A stretch of 64,000 nt of DNA. Origin: an uncultured Alphaproteobacteria bacterium (GTDB lineage: Bacteria > Pseudomonadota > Alphaproteobacteria > VGEJ01). Where the stretch lies: NCBI GenBank assembly GCA_913041535.1, contig CAJWJK010000004.1:62001-126000 (forward strand). Direction: 5' to 3'. Each line of letters begins with the position of its first letter. Position 1 is the stretch's first letter. The notes under the pieces are model-generated. The model was not told where the DNA came from. It worked only from the letters and a program-made list of their open reading frames with translations, and searched no databases. The position numbers and the translations under genes are program-made. Positions 1-8,346 of the stretch are shown in pieces.

Positions 1-1435
1 TATATCCCTCAAGGTACCGCACGATAAATCCGCTTGTTGTTTCCCATGCTATGACCGCAATCAACACCACTAAAGCGATCTCTAGACCGCTAGAAATGAC
101 ACCCCGTCCAACGTCTCCAGTCAGCCAAGAGAAAACGGCAATTGACCAGGCCTCAGCAATTACCAGTGCCGCAAGAAGATATATTGCAACATCCGAAACT
201 TTCTTCACCCCAGAAATATAAGCGTTTGCTCTCTTTTCCAACTGCGGAAAATTATCCGAAAGTAAGTTTCCGATAGTGAACATCCTCTTTATTCCCTGCC
301 GTACTACAAACAATGCAAAACGCGCGACCACTAGAGTAATTATGGAAAGCGCGGTAGCACGAGCTATAAAAGCGAAACCACCAACCACTTCCAGAGCCCA
401 AACAATGTAGGAAACCAACAAATAAACTATTGTAGGAATGTGCCAAATATCAGCAAGACGATCCCTAATGATCTGCAATCCCTTAAAGATTGCCACACCG
501 TCGCCCCTGATCCAGCTAGCGACCGCACGACGAACTTGAAGAATAAACACGAATATTAAAACAAATTGGAAAAACCCAAACAGCTTTGCCAAGACTGCAA
601 TACCAAGGTGCGGCATGCCTAACGCTTCAGCTCCCCCTGCAAGAAAATACCCATACACAGGTATCACCATCAACCGACTCACCCAGATCAAAATGTATGC
701 CGCATCCTCGTCTCCAATATCGAAGAGTCTCAGTTGTGGCATTGTGGGTCGTAGAAGCAATTTCATTATTGAGTAAAGAAAAGCTGAGAACGTTATCGCG
801 TGAACTAGGGACAAACCGACCACACGAACTGTGTCTTCTGGCTGTATGATTGTAAGGGTTGCCAGCGCCGCAATATAAAAAGCAGCAACAGGGATTAACT
901 CTAAAAGACCATAAGCCAGCAGTAATGCTAAACGCACTGGCCTACTTGAAAAACCTATCCCTGCGAGCGCATTCCTGACCCCTCCAAGTCCAAAATTAAC
1001 CAGCCACCGAATAGCAAAGGCGAAAACTATGGTGACCGCGACTTTTGCTAATAGGGACAACCAGTTCTGGTACCGATCCGGCGTCTCAACCTCTTTTCGC
1101 AACCAAGAGGCTAAGCCAGCAAAACTATCCCCATCAGCTTGAGTGAATAGGATGTTCTGCATTGATCCAAGCTGAAGAGATATATCATCGATAACTGAGG
1201 CTATGCCCGTTGGCTCTATCGTACGCGTTACGTTTATACCCTGTAGCGTCCGAAGGTGTTCAATGAAAGTTTGTCTCTCCGTCTCGTCCTCAATCATATC
1301 AATGAGAGAATCGAGATGTTCTGGCTCAGGCAAGACAGTACTCTCTGCAGACGAGATGCTTAAAGAGCAAAACAAAATTAGAAGCGCTAAAACAACAGCT
1401 CTAGCCTGTAAGACAATATCAAGTATTGGATTCAT
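1..1435 (-). CDS. MscS-family mechanosensitive ion channel, N-terminal part (runs off window)
   Basis: An uninterrupted minus-strand frame runs from an ATG at 1435 to the window edge (478 codons). It is absent from the ORF track because it has no stop inside the window. The start follows an AGG-TAATA-ATG spacing. The protein opens with a hydrophobic signal/anchor (ARAVVLALLILFCSLSIS), then a polar region of about 90 residues, then many membrane segments. The last visible part, a helix followed by WETTSGFIVRYLEGY, resembles the stretch just before the pore helix in large MscS proteins of the YbiO type. Such channels gate under membrane tension and release osmolytes during hypo-osmotic shock. 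The MscS pore domain itself is not visible, so the family call rests on architecture and the pre-pore sequence. Confidence 0.7.
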   Translation of the reverse strand, partial: MNPILDIVLQARAVVLALLILFCSLSISSAESTVLPEPEHLDSLIDMIEDETERQTFIEHLRTLQGINVTRTIEPTGIASVIDDISLQLGSMQNILFTQADGDSFAGLASWLRKEVETPDRYQNWLSLLAKVAVTIVFAFAIRWLVNFGLGGVRNALAGIGFSSRPVRLALLLAYGLLELIPVAAFYIAALATLTIIQPEDTVRVVGLSLVHAITFSAFLYSIMKLLLRPTMPQLRLFDIGDEDAAYILIWVSRLMVIPVYGYFLAGGAEALGMPHLGIAVLAKLFGFFQFVLIFVFILQVRRAVASWIRGDGVAIFKGLQIIRDRLADIWHIPTIVYLLVSYIVWALEVVGGFAFIARATALSIITLVVARFALFVVRQGIKRMFTIGNLLSDNFPQLEKRANAYISGVKKVSDVAIYLLAALVIAEAWSIAVFSWLTGDVGRGVISSGLEIALVVLIAVIAWETTSGFIVRYLEGY

Positions 1436-1842
1436 TATTACCTATGATACACGCAATACACATTTTATCATCGTTTGACATAGACTCCGCTCTAACACGC
1501 CACAAGCACCACATGTATCGTGAAACTTCTCTAACGTGCTTACACCACCCGCAATTCTGAAAGACCACAAAATAAAACAACCGCATGTATCGTCAATCTA
1601 GGTGCTATTATACACATAAAATGGTTTAAGAAGCGCGCATAGGTGGCTAAAGGCCTGCCAAAGGCAACAGCAGCCTAACTGTGTAATTCTAACGATCTTT
1701 ACTAGGGTGCTTCGCATATTCGAAAGATAGTGTTATTATAGCCGCAATATGCCCACGGAATAGATAAATAGATGGGCTAAAACAAACGTGGATAACGGTA
1801 CACTGGTTCCGGGATCACTTGAATATAGGGAGGGTAGGAGAT
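1436..1842. other. Divergent intergenic region before the ABC importer
   Basis: About 400 bases without a gene. It lies between the minus-strand channel gene and the plus-strand importer operon, so it should carry promoters for both. Two weak plus-strand candidates are visible: an extended -10 (TGCTATTAT) at 1603-1611 without a recognisable -35, and TTCGCA-N17-TATTAT at 1711-1739. I see no tRNA or riboswitch and no convincing operator. Confidence 0.4.
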
Positions 1843-3447
1843 ATGGCCCAACGGAAAGGCAAAAGGATTACCAGACGCCGTGCCTTGAAGGCAGGCGCTC
1901 AAGGACTCGCTTTAACATCTGCCATTGGGATTGCACCCAAGTATCTGATAAGCCCAGCAAGAGCAACAGGTCTAGCATCGGGAATGACCGGTGGGCCAAC
2001 GGGATTCGATGGCGCAGAGCGCTTTCAATACAATGAGGGCATGTCAGAAGGTCGCGCAGTAGAAGCAGCTAAGAAACTTAAAGCGGACGGCAAGGCTGGA
2101 AAAATAACTTTCCTTCTTACACAGGGTGCCGTTGGCCAGTTTGAACAACCATTTCCGGATGGAGCTCCCACTGTACGGTCTGTTTGGGAAGCAGAAACTG
2201 GCATTCCGGTTGAGATAATCCCGGCCGGTGAAGTTGAAATCATCCCCAAAGTCATGCAGGACATCACCACAGGGTCCGGAACGTACGATATTTTCACAGG
2301 GCCATGGAATGCCGTTGGCGACAAAGTTGATGCGAACGGAATCGTCAATCTAGATGAGTTTGTCGCCAAACATAGGCCAGATTGGGGCGACTCGGAAAGA
2401 GGCACGCCAACTCCTGAGATGGAAAACCTTCTGTATAAGTATAATGGTTCCTATTACACCATATCCATCGATGGTGATTTTCAAACATGGGTCTATCGCA
2501 AGGACCTGTTCGAAGACTCAGACAATATCAAGCAGTTTGAGGACACCTATGGCTGGACGCTTGGACACCCTCGAACGTGGAAGGAAGTGGATCAAATTGC
2601 GGAATTTTTCCACGGCAAAGGTGTTCCCCAATGTAATCTTATTGGACCATTCTGGGGTCTAGCAATTTTCTACGCGCGATTTGCTGGGCAGGATAATCCC
2701 AACTTCTACTACTTCGATGAAGAAGGAAATCCAAATCTGGACACAGACCTCGGTATCAAGGCTCTTGAGGAGCACGTTAATCTCAAGAACTATTCTGCCC
2801 GCGATGCACTTTCGTGGTCTTGGGCAGAGGCATACGGTGCCATGGGCCAAGCTGAAGGCCTCATGATGTCAACGTACACCAATCTGCGGAAGTTTAATGA
2901 TCGCTACAATGCCGACGGAACGCCAGCAACTCCAGCGACTGGAAAGCTCGGATCGTTCCTGCCACCCGGCAATACCTTTGGCGACGACCTGATTCGCCGC
3001 AGTTGTCTGTACTATAACATCAACGCGGAGATCTCAGCCCAGAGTGAACATGCGGAAGCTGCTTACCTGTTCATGCAATGGGCAAGCTCTACCAGAACAT
3101 TTAGCTGGATGTCTGGCAATCCGGGTGGTTACTTTGATCCATTCCAGAAAGCAAACTTTGCAGAACCTCTGGTACAGCAAACTTACCATGCAGACCACTG
3201 TGCAATAATAGAAGAAACCATTGCCCGATCGGCTCCGACAATTAACTTTGCCGGACAGGGTGCGTTTGACACAAAACTTGATGAGCAAATTCAGGCCGCA
3301 CTTGTTGGTGATAAAACACCAGCAGAGGCAATGAAGAAAGCCGCAAAGGATTGGCGGAGAATCATCAAAAAGCGCGGTGAAACTCGCATGATTGATAACA
3401 TGAACAAGAGCCGCGCGAATTGGCCGGCTATCATCGATAAGGCATAG
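1843..3447 (+). CDS. Carbohydrate-type ABC transporter substrate-binding protein (family 1, Tat-exported)
   Basis: Periplasmic binding protein of 534 residues that would deliver solute to the permeases encoded next. I place the start at ATG 1843 behind GGTAGGAG, not at the TTG at 1819 given in the track. The N-terminus carries a twin-arginine signal (TRRRALKAG, Arg 11-13), a short hydrophobic stretch and a likely cleavage site after SPARA near residue 41, so export folded by Tat is expected. The mature part resembles large family-1 extracellular solute-binding proteins. Substrate is unknown. The set of one large binding protein, two permeases and two distinct ATPases recalls rhizobial glycerol transporters of the GlpSTPQV kind, but the gene order differs and no glp catabolic gene is nearby. 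Sugar, polyol or a related solute is the safest reading. Confidence 0.85.
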   Translation: MAQRKGKRITRRRALKAGAQGLALTSAIGIAPKYLISPARATGLASGMTGGPTGFDGAERFQYNEGMSEGRAVEAAKKLKADGKAGKITFLLTQGAVGQFEQPFPDGAPTVRSVWEAETGIPVEIIPAGEVEIIPKVMQDITTGSGTYDIFTGPWNAVGDKVDANGIVNLDEFVAKHRPDWGDSERGTPTPEMENLLYKYNGSYYTISIDGDFQTWVYRKDLFEDSDNIKQFEDTYGWTLGHPRTWKEVDQIAEFFHGKGVPQCNLIGPFWGLAIFYARFAGQDNPNFYYFDEEGNPNLDTDLGIKALEEHVNLKNYSARDALSWSWAEAYGAMGQAEGLMMSTYTNLRKFNDRYNADGTPATPATGKLGSFLPPGNTFGDDLIRRSCLYYNINAEISAQSEHAEAAYLFMQWASSTRTFSWMSGNPGGYFDPFQKANFAEPLVQQTYHADHCAIIEETIARSAPTINFAGQGAFDTKLDEQIQAALVGDKTPAEAMKKAAKDWRRIIKKRGETRMIDNMNKSRANWPAIIDKA

Positions 3448-3479
3448 TGCTTTAGTATCATAGAATGATGGGAGGTACT

Positions 3480-3503
3480 GCGGACAACCTAGGCGTTGTC
3501 CGC
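3480..3503 (+). terminator. Intercistronic hairpin after the binding-protein gene
   Basis: A perfect 9-bp inverted repeat (GCGGACAAC / GTTGTCCGC) with a 6-base loop lies in the 101-base gap between the binding-protein gene and the first permease. There is no clean T tract. Such a hairpin behind a binding-protein gene usually protects the upstream mRNA or causes partial termination, so that the binding protein outnumbers the membrane subunits. The structure is seen; the role is inferred. Confidence 0.6.
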
Positions 3504-3548
3504 GCCTCTTATTAGGCTCGGTGGTAGTATTAAGAGAGCAAAACGCAA

Positions 3549-4415
3549 ATGATGGCTGGTAATCGAATTTCATTCGAGGTTATGCGGTACACGTTTATTA
3601 TCGCAGCACTCGCCATATTTCTAATTCCGATTGTTTGGATGACTACGCTTGCGTTCAAACCTGTCGCGGAGTGGACAACTGCCATTTCTGAGATTACATG
3701 GCTACCAAAGAACCCCACATTGGGAAATTTTGAGTTTATCTTCACGGGACAAACGGATGAACTCATCATAACCATGCCCAACACGGCAACGATGCCAATT
3801 ATAGCAAGCCTCGTAATTGCGTCACTTGGTACATTAATTGCAGTAGTGGTCGGAACATTAGGTGCATATGGCGTATCGCGCTTTCAAGTTGGAAATAATC
3901 TTCCTTTATCCGTGCTCCAACTTCGTTTGTTTCCGCCAATGGCAGTTATGATTCCTGTCATGATGATGTGGTCATATCTTGCGCTTGTTGATACTTTCTG
4001 GGGGCTTTCGCTGATTTATGGAATTGTCACGTTGCCATTTTCATTTTGGCTAATGAAGACATTTTTTGATGAGGTACCTCGTGAGATTGAGGAGGCAGCA
4101 CTTGTAGAAGGATGTAGCCAATGGAGAGTCTTTTATCGCGTTACGTTGCCAATGGTAAAAGCGCCACTAGCAACAACCGTATTGTTTGTATTTATCCTTA
4201 ACTGGAGCGATTACGTTATAGCTTTGCTCCTTACGCGGAAGGACTGGGTCACCATTCCGGTCTACATGAACTCCCTTAATAGTGCCATGACTGGTGAAAT
4301 GTATGGATCCAAAGCAGCAATCGGCTTAATTGCTGCCATCCCACCGGTGGTGCTAGGCATCATCATTCAGAAGCATTTGGTGCGCGGGCTTACCTTTGGA
4401 GCTCTCAAACAATGA
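3549..4415 (+). CDS. ABC transporter permease, MalG-like
   Basis: Inner-membrane subunit of 288 residues, the usual size for MalG-type permeases. An N-terminal membrane anchor (YTFIIAALAIFLIPIVW) is followed by an extracellular loop and a BPD-type transmembrane domain. The EAA coupling motif is clear near residues 180-200 (EEAALVEGCSQWRVFYRVTLP); this cytoplasmic loop docks on the ATPases. The start is ATG 3549, preceded by AGAGAG. It follows the intercistronic hairpin and precedes the second permease by 30 bases. The two permeases should pair as a heterodimer. Confidence 0.88.
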   Translation: MMAGNRISFEVMRYTFIIAALAIFLIPIVWMTTLAFKPVAEWTTAISEITWLPKNPTLGNFEFIFTGQTDELIITMPNTATMPIIASLVIASLGTLIAVVVGTLGAYGVSRFQVGNNLPLSVLQLRLFPPMAVMIPVMMMWSYLALVDTFWGLSLIYGIVTLPFSFWLMKTFFDEVPREIEEAALVEGCSQWRVFYRVTLPMVKAPLATTVLFVFILNWSDYVIALLLTRKDWVTIPVYMNSLNSAMTGEMYGSKAAIGLIAAIPPVVLGIIIQKHLVRGLTFGALKQ

Positions 4416-4445
4416 TGACAGCGGATCTAAAGCGAGTCACAAACG

Positions 4446-5384
4446 ATGGCAAGTAACCCGCAAACTCTAACTCTAGCCCAACAGGGAGCAAAGTTAGGCA
4501 GGTGGATGACCCTGCCAACCCAGCTTCTATTGGTCTTTATATTCGCTTTTCCTGGCTTAATGATTATTTACGTCAGTTTAAGCTGGTGGGGGCCACTTGA
4601 GGGAGTACCTTGGTATTATGCGTACGAGTCTCTGAATTGGTTCGAAAATTATATTTATTTGTTTGAAGATGAGCGCCTGTGGGGTTCGATTTGGCGCACT
4701 CTTTTAATTATGCTCGTTGTTGTACCTGTTGAGTTTTTTCTTGGACTAGGGCTAGCCATTCTCTTCGTGGATAATTTTACGGGTAAGCGAGTATTCTATT
4801 CTATTCTTTTGATGCCCATGATGATTGTGCCCGCAGTGGCGGGTTACATGTTCTATATCCTGTTCCAGAGTAATGGGCCCGTTAATCAGCTTCTGAGCCT
4901 GATTACTGGATTTGAGATTGATATTCTATGGCTAAGTGAAACCGATAATGCTTTTGTTGCCATTATGATTGCCGATATTTGGCAATGGACACCTCTCATG
5001 TTTCTAATTCTCTTGGCAGGATTACTCGGGGTTCCTGAAGATCAATTGAAAGCCGCCACACTCCTTGGTGCGAACTGGGGTCAAAAATTTCTGCGCATTG
5101 CCCTCCCAAAAATGCGCATTGTAATGATTATTGCCCTCGTTATCCGTGCAGTGGAGGCTTTTAAACTATTTGATGTAATGTATGTTATGACAAAGGGTGG
5201 TCCAGGGGTCGCTACTGAGACAATATCCGTGTATGTTTACAAAGTAACCTTTATGGAACTTGAGTGGTCTTACGTATCTGCAATAGGATTTGCGATTCTG
5301 ATGTTCCTTACAGCACTTGGTGCAATTGGAATCATCATTTTGTCTAACGCGCAAAAAAAGAGGCTCGCCAATGTCGTCGATTGA
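4446..5384 (+). CDS. ABC transporter permease, MalF-like
   Basis: Second inner-membrane subunit, 312 residues. An N-terminal helix (LLLVFIFAFPGLMIIYVSL) precedes the BPD transmembrane domain. The EAA loop (LKAATLLGANWGQKFLRIALP) lies near residues 200-220 and is followed by FDVMYVMTKGGPG, a stretch typical of MalF/UgpA-type permeases. Its last 14 bases overlap the start of the first ATPase gene, which suggests translational coupling. Confidence 0.88.
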   Translation: MASNPQTLTLAQQGAKLGRWMTLPTQLLLVFIFAFPGLMIIYVSLSWWGPLEGVPWYYAYESLNWFENYIYLFEDERLWGSIWRTLLIMLVVVPVEFFLGLGLAILFVDNFTGKRVFYSILLMPMMIVPAVAGYMFYILFQSNGPVNQLLSLITGFEIDILWLSETDNAFVAIMIADIWQWTPLMFLILLAGLLGVPEDQLKAATLLGANWGQKFLRIALPKMRIVMIIALVIRAVEAFKLFDVMYVMTKGGPGVATETISVYVYKVTFMELEWSYVSAIGFAILMFLTALGAIGIIILSNAQKKRLANVVD

Positions 5385-6468
5385 GTTGACTAATTTGACT
5401 AAGCGTTTCGGTGATCTAGTCGCCGTTAATAATATGGACCTTGAAATAAAGGATAAGGAGTTCGTTGCACTTCTGGGGCCTTCTGGCTGCGGTAAAACCA
5501 CTACCATGAACATGATTGCCGGAATCGAATTACCATCGGATGGCCATGTTAGTTTCGACGGCAATGACATTACCAACACACCAATGGGGAAAAGAGGTGT
5601 GGGGTTTGTATTTCAGAACTATGCGATATTTATCCACATGACTGTTTACAAGAATCTTGCATTTGGACTAGAGGTTTCTGGAACGCCCCGTGGCGAGATT
5701 GATCAAAAGGTCGACGACATGGCCAAACTAATGCGACTCACACGCCAACTCGATTGGCCCGCGGAGCGCCTCAGCGTCAATGAATTGCAGCGCCTCGCAA
5801 TTGGCCGTTCAGCCATCGTGCGACCCAACATCTTTCTGCTTGATGAACCTCTTTCGAATTTAGATGCCGCATTCCGCGCTGAAATGCGTACTGAACTCAA
5901 GCATCTGCAGCATGAACTTGAACAAACTATGGTGTATGTCACTCATGATCAGCTTGAAGCAATGAGCATGGCAGACCGAATAGCTATCATGGATATGGGC
6001 ATACTTCAGCAATATGGCTCACCAATCGACGTATATAATCGGCCGGAAAATAGTTTTGTTGCCCGATTTATTGGTGCGCCTAGTATGAATCTTTTAGATG
6101 GTCGCATAGTCGGCACAAACGGTTCCACAAAGCTGGACTTTGGTGATATTGGCAACCTAACCCCCGATGGAAATGACCCTCTAGCTCAGGCCTGTCAAAA
6201 TGCCCAGAATTCCAATGTGCTTTTTGGGGTTCGACCAGAGGACTTAAAGATACAGCCTTCTGGAAGTTCTGATCAGGTACTGTCTGTAAAGGTCACATTT
6301 ATTGAGCTCATTGGCCCAAGGTCAATTATACATGTCGAAGGAGGCGGACATCAGCTTAAGGTCGTTAGTGATAACCAAGAGACAATAGAGATAGGCACCC
6401 CGGTAGGAATTGCTCCGACTGGACGTACACACCTTTTTGATGCTGATTCAGGTCAGCGCGTGGAGTAG
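5371..6468 (+). CDS. ABC transporter ATP-binding protein 1 (MalK-like, degenerate signature motif)
   Basis: Cytoplasmic ATPase of 365 residues: nucleotide-binding domain followed by a C-terminal TOBE-type domain, as in MalK/UgpC. I use ATG 5371 (MSSIELTNL), preceded by AGAGG, rather than the upstream start at 5317 in the track. The Walker A (GPSGCGKTT, near 36-44), Q-loop (VFQNYA), Walker B (LLDEP, near 156-160), D-loop and H-loop (VTHDQ) are intact. The ABC signature reads LSVNELQ (near 134-140) instead of LSGGQ/E. The partner ATPase has a normal LSGGE, so the heterodimer would hold one canonical and one weakened ATP site. The gene overlaps the upstream permease by 14 bases. Confidence 0.87.
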   Translation: MSSIELTNLTKRFGDLVAVNNMDLEIKDKEFVALLGPSGCGKTTTMNMIAGIELPSDGHVSFDGNDITNTPMGKRGVGFVFQNYAIFIHMTVYKNLAFGLEVSGTPRGEIDQKVDDMAKLMRLTRQLDWPAERLSVNELQRLAIGRSAIVRPNIFLLDEPLSNLDAAFRAEMRTELKHLQHELEQTMVYVTHDQLEAMSMADRIAIMDMGILQQYGSPIDVYNRPENSFVARFIGAPSMNLLDGRIVGTNGSTKLDFGDIGNLTPDGNDPLAQACQNAQNSNVLFGVRPEDLKIQPSGSSDQVLSVKVTFIELIGPRSIIHVEGGGHQLKVVSDNQETIEIGTPVGIAPTGRTHLFDADSGQRVE

Positions 6469-6471
6469 ACC

Positions 6472-7554
6472 ATGGCACAACTGGAACTACATGGGATAAA
6501 TAAGAAGTATGGCAACATCGTTGCCGTTGAGGATATCGATATCGTTGTTCCCGACAACGAATTTTTCTGTATTTTTGGACCGCCCGGTTGTGGAAAAACT
6601 ACGCTTTTGCGCCTCTGGCTTGGTTTGGAAAACGCAGATAGTGGCGAAATCATCATTGACGGTCAGGTGATGACTCACCAACCTCCAGCTGCCCGAAATC
6701 TTTCGATGGTATTCCAGAATTTGGCACTATTCCCGCACATGACTGCACGAGATAACCTCCGCTTTCCGCTAGTTGAGAGAAAACTTCCATCCAACGAAGT
6801 GGATCAGCGAGTGGCTCAAGTTGCTGAAACACTGCACATAACACCGCTTCTGAATAAGATGCCGGCCCATTTAAGCGGAGGCGAACGCCAACGTGTTGCC
6901 ATCGGTAGATCTTTAGTCCGTGATCCCGCTGCATACTTGATGGATGAGCCAATATCAGCTTTGGATGCCCGTCTTCGTGAGGAGATGCGGGTAGAGCTTA
7001 ATCGGTTGCAACGTGAATTGAAACATACCCTCATTTACGTGACTCATGACCAAGAGGAAGCGATGTCAGTTGCAGACCGAATGTGCATAATGCAAGAGGG
7101 CAAGGTGGTCCAGGTTGGGACTCCCGGTGAAATTTACAATAGTCCGGCAACACGGTACGTAGCAGAGTTTGTAGGTTCGCCACCGATAAACCTAATCGAA
7201 GGGCGTTTTGCAAACGGCACATTTAACTCAGATTCGCCAAGTATCTCTTGCAATGCTACTGGATCGTCGAATGTGGCAGACTGCAAAGCATTTATTGGTT
7301 TTAGACCCGAAGATGTAAGTGTTAGTCGTGAACCAACACCCGGATCAATCGCAGCTGAAGTTTTTGAGCTTGAGCCATTAGGTGCATGGACTGTGGTTGA
7401 CATTAAGGTTGGACAAGGTGTCGTGCGAGCGCAGATCTCTGGCCAACCCGACTTTGCGCTTAAAGAGCCTGTTCACATAATCCCGAATCTGGAACGCGCT
7501 CACTTCTTTGATGTAGATACTGGTACACGCTTTGCAAGTGGTGTTACAGCTTGA
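6472..7554 (+). CDS. ABC transporter ATP-binding protein 2 (MalK-like)
   Basis: Second ATPase of the importer, 360 residues, starting 3 bases after the first ends. Walker A is GPPGCGKTT (near 36-44), the Q-loop VFQNLALFPHM, the signature a normal LSGGERQ (134-140), Walker B LMDEP and the H-loop VTHDQEE. A TOBE-like C-terminal domain follows (GFRPEDVSV). It should form an asymmetric heterodimer with ATPase 1. Last gene of the five-gene operon. Confidence 0.88.
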   Translation: MAQLELHGINKKYGNIVAVEDIDIVVPDNEFFCIFGPPGCGKTTLLRLWLGLENADSGEIIIDGQVMTHQPPAARNLSMVFQNLALFPHMTARDNLRFPLVERKLPSNEVDQRVAQVAETLHITPLLNKMPAHLSGGERQRVAIGRSLVRDPAAYLMDEPISALDARLREEMRVELNRLQRELKHTLIYVTHDQEEAMSVADRMCIMQEGKVVQVGTPGEIYNSPATRYVAEFVGSPPINLIEGRFANGTFNSDSPSISCNATGSSNVADCKAFIGFRPEDVSVSREPTPGSIAAEVFELEPLGAWTVVDIKVGQGVVRAQISGQPDFALKEPVHIIPNLERAHFFDVDTGTRFASGVTA

Positions 7555-7563
7555 GGCCTTATT

Positions 7564-7595
7564 CAACACCTTCAACTGAAAAGCTGAAGGTGTTG
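7564..7595. terminator. Hairpin between convergent genes
   Basis: An 11-bp perfect inverted repeat (CAACACCTTCA / TGAAGGTGTTG) with a 10-base loop lies between the convergent ends of the importer operon and the VOC gene. No T-rich tail follows on either side. Its position fits a bidirectional terminator or mRNA 3'-end stabiliser. Confidence 0.6.
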
Positions 7596-7610
7596 AGAGG
7601 CCATAAGCTA

Positions 7611-8060
7611 TCATCGCTCTTGCGACGGTAGGGGTATGTCTGGCACCCACATATAGCCATCAAGATCAAGTATGTAAGCCTCCCTGAGACCGTGAGGCTT
7701 ATCGGCAGCCGTGGCTACAACTTTCATACCAAGTGAAAGAGCTGCAACTACTGCGGCATCGGGATCACGGCCATGGAGTCGAAGCTCAGCCCCTATTCCT
7801 CTGACTCTGCGCCCACCAACCATATCGGAATACAGAGGGTGTTGGTCGTAAGTATGATCTGCATGCAACATCCACTCGGATTCACCACGCTTAAACGCAG
7901 CAAAATCCTTATCACTGTAAATCTCATCCGCGCCCAATACTTTCCGGTGAAAGGGCAGCGCCGCAATCACATCTCGGACAAGTAAATTAAGGGTAAGGCC
8001 CACTAACCTTCGACCATACTCAGAAGCTGGAAGCCATGGTTTCTGATTGCTCTTGCGCAA
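7611..8060 (-). CDS. VOC-family (glyoxalase/bleomycin-resistance fold) protein
   Basis: Small soluble protein of 149 residues with the beta-alpha-beta-beta-beta look of the vicinal-oxygen-chelate superfamily (LTLNLLVRDVIAALPFHRKVLGA near the start; AYILDLDGYMWVPD near the end). I use the TTG at 8060, six bases after GGAG, instead of the ATG at 8108 that adds an unrelated hydrophobic leader. VOC proteins include glyoxalases, dioxygenases and isomerases, and sequence alone does not give the substrate. It is the last minus-strand gene downstream of an SDR and a hydantoinase-type protein, so it may act in the same unknown pathway. Confidence 0.7.
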   Translation of the reverse strand: MRKSNQKPWLPASEYGRRLVGLTLNLLVRDVIAALPFHRKVLGADEIYSDKDFAAFKRGESEWMLHADHTYDQHPLYSDMVGGRRVRGIGAELRLHGRDPDAAVVAALSLGMKVVATAADKPHGLREAYILDLDGYMWVPDIPLPSQER

Positions 8061-8346
8061 AACATTCTCCTTTATCGTGAGAAAGAAGACAATAGAAAGA
8101 GCGTACACATGACACCATGTAAAACGTAATAAGAAGAAATCTCATCATACGCACGTAACTGGTTCAATAATTATAATTATACGGTTAGGGTATGCCTCAA
8201 AGCCAAGGCGTTTCTGTTTCAACAACACTCCAGGTGTCCGCACATACACCAATCCCTTTATCGGCATACAAGCTATATGATGCGCAAACTCAGTCCTCGT
8301 AATAACACCACCTGATTGCTTTGCCATGTCATGATTCCAAACCCTC

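Noticed and set aside
2025-2405. 126-residue minus-strand ORF in the binding-protein gene
   Set aside because: Antisense shadow with no start signal; the plus-strand protein is clearly real.
3034-3573. 179-residue minus-strand ORF over the end of the binding-protein gene
   Set aside because: Antisense shadow; it crosses the intercistronic hairpin.
1843-7554. Naming the importer as the glycerol system GlpSTPQV
   Set aside because: Only the subunit count and the atypical ATPase signature agree. Gene order differs and no glpD, glpK or glpR is present.
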